This document shows positions 62,517 to 64,000 of a DNA stretch of 64,000 bases, in pieces (positions within the stretch are counted from its first letter, which is position 1; every line of letters begins with the position of its first letter). Position numbers and translations under genes: made by a program. The stretch is from Sphingomonas sp. SRS2 (GTDB lineage: Bacteria; Pseudomonadota; Alphaproteobacteria; Sphingomonadales; Sphingomonadaceae): contig NZ_LARW01000108.1 in NCBI RefSeq assembly GCF_000971055.1, positions 58,409 to 122,408 of the forward strand. The letters run 5' to 3'. The notes below the pieces were generated by a model. It ran no database searches and had not been told where the DNA came from. It worked only from the letters and a program-made list of their open reading frames with translations.

Positions 62517-62817
62517 CCGGCTCGGAAGCGGCGGGCGCCTTTCCATCGGCGGAGCTGTCCGGCTCCCCCTCCTCGGTGACGATCAGCCAATCATCAGCGA
62601 ACCAGTCGGCACGCCGGGGCGGATAAGGCTGTTCCAGCGTATCGCTGCCTTGGCGATAGCGCAGGAACGGCTCGGCAATGCCGCCGGCGCGGGGGACATA
62701 GATGTAGAGCAGGCCATTGTGCCAACCGCCGCGACGGGCACGCGCACCAACCTGAATCCGGTCCAGCGCTTCGGACAAGGTCACCGCTCGCACGCCAGTC
62801 GCTCGCCATGGCGCCAT
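62470..62817 (-). CDS. Tad2-like (DUF2829) protein, possible anti-Thoeris factor
   Basis: From ATG 62817 the protein has 115 residues; ATG 62835 would add six. It shows the DUF2829/Tad2 pattern: LSEALDRIQVGARARRGGWH, LLYIYVPRAGG, and PPRRADWFADDW at the family's conserved end. Phage Tad2 sponges the cyclic ADP-ribose signal of Thoeris. The C-terminal tail (about 30 residues) is low-complexity. It lies on the backbone about 11 kb from the TIR cassette of the transposon. DUF2829 is also found in proteins with no proven role, so anti-defence function is inferred. Confidence 0.65.
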   Translation of the reverse strand: MAPWRATGVRAVTLSEALDRIQVGARARRGGWHNGLLYIYVPRAGGIAEPFLRYRQGSDTLEQPYPPRRADWFADDWLIVTEEGEPDSSADGKAPAASEPVRPEASDPPTTTDPA

Positions 62818-63290
62818 TTCGATGGGGCGATCCATCGGCCGGCAAGGGCCCCTGCCCTCTTCGCTTCGGCCTGTGTGAAAGCGGCCTCGTAGCGCGACGC
62901 CCGCTCGGGATCGCCGCGCAGATATTTGCCTTCGGGAACGGCAAGGCCGGCGCGGATCATCATCTCCCCAAGATCCTCGCCATCAACCGTCACCACCGCA
63001 ACCGGGCGCCCATAGCTTGTGCTGGGCGTAAGCTGGATGATGGCGGTCTTGTCGCGCAGGGCTCTGGCGGCGAAATCCTGCGCGGTCTTGCCGCACTGCC
63101 AGCAAGCATTGGCGCGCTCGCAAAGCTGCCTGCGCTCGAACGCGTCGACCCCGAGCAGACGGAAATCGACCGCGACCGTGTCACCGTCGAGCGCGCGCGC
63201 CTCGGCCTCGAACGTCGCACGCTCTGGTGGCTGGGGCGCGGCACCGCAGGAGGCCATCGCGAGGCCGAGAAGGAGGATGTTCCGTTTCAC
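62781..63290 (-). CDS. Thermonuclease-family (SNase-like) lipoprotein
   Basis: I start at GTG 63290 (GGAG upstream), giving 169 residues. The N-terminus (MKRNILLLGLAMASCG) is a lipoprotein signal with Cys15 or so as the lipidated residue. The SNase-like core has LDGDTVAVDFRLLGVDAFER, then CGKTAQDFAARAL and GEDLGEMMIRAGLAV. Staphylococcal nuclease-type enzymes cleave DNA and RNA with calcium. Such exported SNase-like proteins are frequent on conjugative elements. It overlaps the small upstream gene by four bases. Confidence 0.8.
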   Translation of the reverse strand: MKRNILLLGLAMASCGAAPQPPERATFEAEARALDGDTVAVDFRLLGVDAFERRQLCERANACWQCGKTAQDFAARALRDKTAIIQLTPSTSYGRPVAVVTVDGEDLGEMMIRAGLAVPEGKYLRGDPERASRYEAAFTQAEAKRAGALAGRWIAPSKWRHGERLACER

Positions 63291-63493
63291 GACACCATCT
63301 CCACGACGACATTCTCGTCGCGTCCGGGCGAGGTCGAAACGCGAAAGGGCTGGAGTGGGTCGCAGGTCCGGATGATGCTGACCGGTCTGGTCTGGGCATA
63401 GAAGATCCGGGAGGCGACGCGCAGCGCATTTTCGCGACTGCAAAGGATACCGCGCTTCGGCGATATCGGAGCGGCAGGCAAACCAGCAAGCAT
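63287..63493 (-). CDS. Small protein of unknown function
   Basis: The 68-residue protein from ATG 63493 has AGAGGA upstream and overlaps the SNase-like start (GTGA). It contains SRENALRVASRIFYAQTRPV. No family is recognised. Confidence 0.5.
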   Translation of the reverse strand: MLAGLPAAPISPKRGILCSRENALRVASRIFYAQTRPVSIIRTCDPLQPFRVSTSPGRDENVVVEMVS

Positions 63494-63534
63494 CGTAAAT
63501 CCTCTTCAAGGAGGCATGTTACAGGAGGGACGGT

Positions 63535-63864
63535 TCAAGCGAAGATGGTCTTGTGAACCTTGGTCACAGGAACGATCGACCAGCGCCGTTCCATGAAGCG
63601 ACTGATCCGGTAACTACACAGCGTATCCGGATCGCGAAAGCTCATGCGGCGGCCACGCTTTTGGACGATGAATTCGTCGCCGACATGGCCATCGGTGAAT
63701 GTGAGGGCGTCGGCCAGCTTGACCCGATCGCCATCCTCGACCTTGCGCGTGCGTTGCTGCAGCTTGGCGAGGCACCGCCGACGCCAGTCGAGAGCGTTTT
63801 CATTGTCGGTTGAGGTCAGCAGGTTGAGGATGCTCTCGGGGCAGCCATCCTCGCATGGTCCCAT
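63535..63864 (-). CDS. Conserved protein of unknown function next to a group II intron
   Basis: The 109-residue protein from ATG 63864 has GGAAG upstream. It begins MGPCEDGCPESILNLLTSTD and contains CLAKLQQRTRKVEDGDRVKL and RRMSFRDPDTLCSYRISRFM, a beta-rich domain I cannot name. The longer frame to 63933 reads through group II intron sequence and is not real unless the intron interrupts a larger gene. Confidence 0.6.
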   Translation of the reverse strand: MGPCEDGCPESILNLLTSTDNENALDWRRRCLAKLQQRTRKVEDGDRVKLADALTFTDGHVGDEFIVQKRGRRMSFRDPDTLCSYRISRFMERRWSIVPVTKVHKTIFA

Positions 63865-63875
63865 GCTTTCTTCCA

Positions 63876-64000
63876 GTCGGGTAGGATTGGTGCTGCTCAG
63901 AGAGTCAGCCCTGATCCCCCCGCCGAACCGCACGTGCAGCTTTCACTGCATGCGGCTCTCCGCTGCGATAATACCATCCATATTCCGGCTATCGGGCAGG
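63876..64000 (-). mobile_element. 3' end of a group II intron (domains V and VI)
   Basis: On the minus strand 63958-63925 is a 34-base domain V hairpin: GAGCCGCATGCAG, a GAAA loop and CTGCACGTGCGGTTC, with the AGC catalytic triad near its base. A domain VI-like hairpin follows, and the sequence ends CCTACCCGAC at about 63876, the usual 3' end. The intron body and any reverse transcriptase lie beyond the right edge. It ends 12 bases before the start of the 63864 gene. Confidence 0.85.

Noticed and set aside
1..64000. CRISPR arrays
   Set aside because: No run of regularly spaced direct repeats was found. The repeats seen are dispersed intergenic elements and protein-level VADPR repeats.

Overview
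This 64 kb window comes from a GC-rich alphaproteobacterium, most likely a sphingomonad. The evidence is inferential: two SOS boxes of the alphaproteobacterial form (GAAC/GTTC-N7-GAAC/GTTC), an imuA-imuB-dnaE2 mutasome cassette, and a dense set of small DUF proteins (DUF736, DUF2493, DUF3768-like) typical of sphingomonad conjugative plasmids and ICEs. A MOBF relaxase, a coupling protein and a candidate oriT indicate a mobile, conjugative backbone. No 16S rRNA, complete tRNA or replication gene is visible.

Layout. 1-10.8 kb (minus): one tightly overlapping operon with a small HTH protein, a tiny ORF, type III mod and res, a RecB-like nuclease and a UvrD-like helicase cut by the left edge. 10.9-18.9 kb: a winged-helix protein, then two SOS-box-controlled units, imuA-imuB-dnaE2 and a pair of SRAP (YedK/HMCES) genes. 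The first SRAP has lost all three catalytic residues. 19.1-20.9 kb (minus): a retron-like reverse transcriptase with an XRE regulator, a small cationic/hydrophobic peptide and a hairpin-rich upstream region. 21.2-24.6 kb: ietA-ietS, an AAA+ ATPase with a subtilisin-like protease. 24.7-26.2 kb (minus): a CD-NTase-like nucleotidyltransferase with a DUF6602/PD-(D/E)XK-like partner. The left 26 kb is therefore a defence and DNA-repair island.

26.6-33.5 kb is the DNA-processing region: relaxase, coupling protein and RHH accessory gene read leftward, a non-coding candidate oriT follows, and a small TraC-like coiled-coil gene reads rightward. 33.5-42.6 kb is plasmid/ICE backbone: an SSB-like protein, a Phd/MazF-like pair, DUF proteins and many small unknown genes. 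Three copies of an intergenic element whose paired arms covary sit upstream of three minus-strand transcription units.

42,589-51,778 is a Tn554-like transposon. It carries three tandem tyrosine recombinases, a TnpC-like protein and a cargo of four TIR-type proteins around one stand-alone SLOG protein. It has split a PAPS-reductase-like gene; removing 9,190 bp in silico restores that gene in frame. The cargo looks like a Thoeris-related system with no recognisable ThsA effector.

51.8-64 kb (mostly minus) resumes the backbone with a possible nucleic-acid base-modification group: a Mom-like acetyltransferase, an intact PAPS-reductase-like protein, a C5-cytosine methyltransferase with nine internal VADPR-type repeats and a TGT/DpdA-like protein. 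ParB-like, Tad2-like (anti-Thoeris family), thermonuclease and small unknown proteins complete it. The right edge holds domains V and VI of a group II intron.
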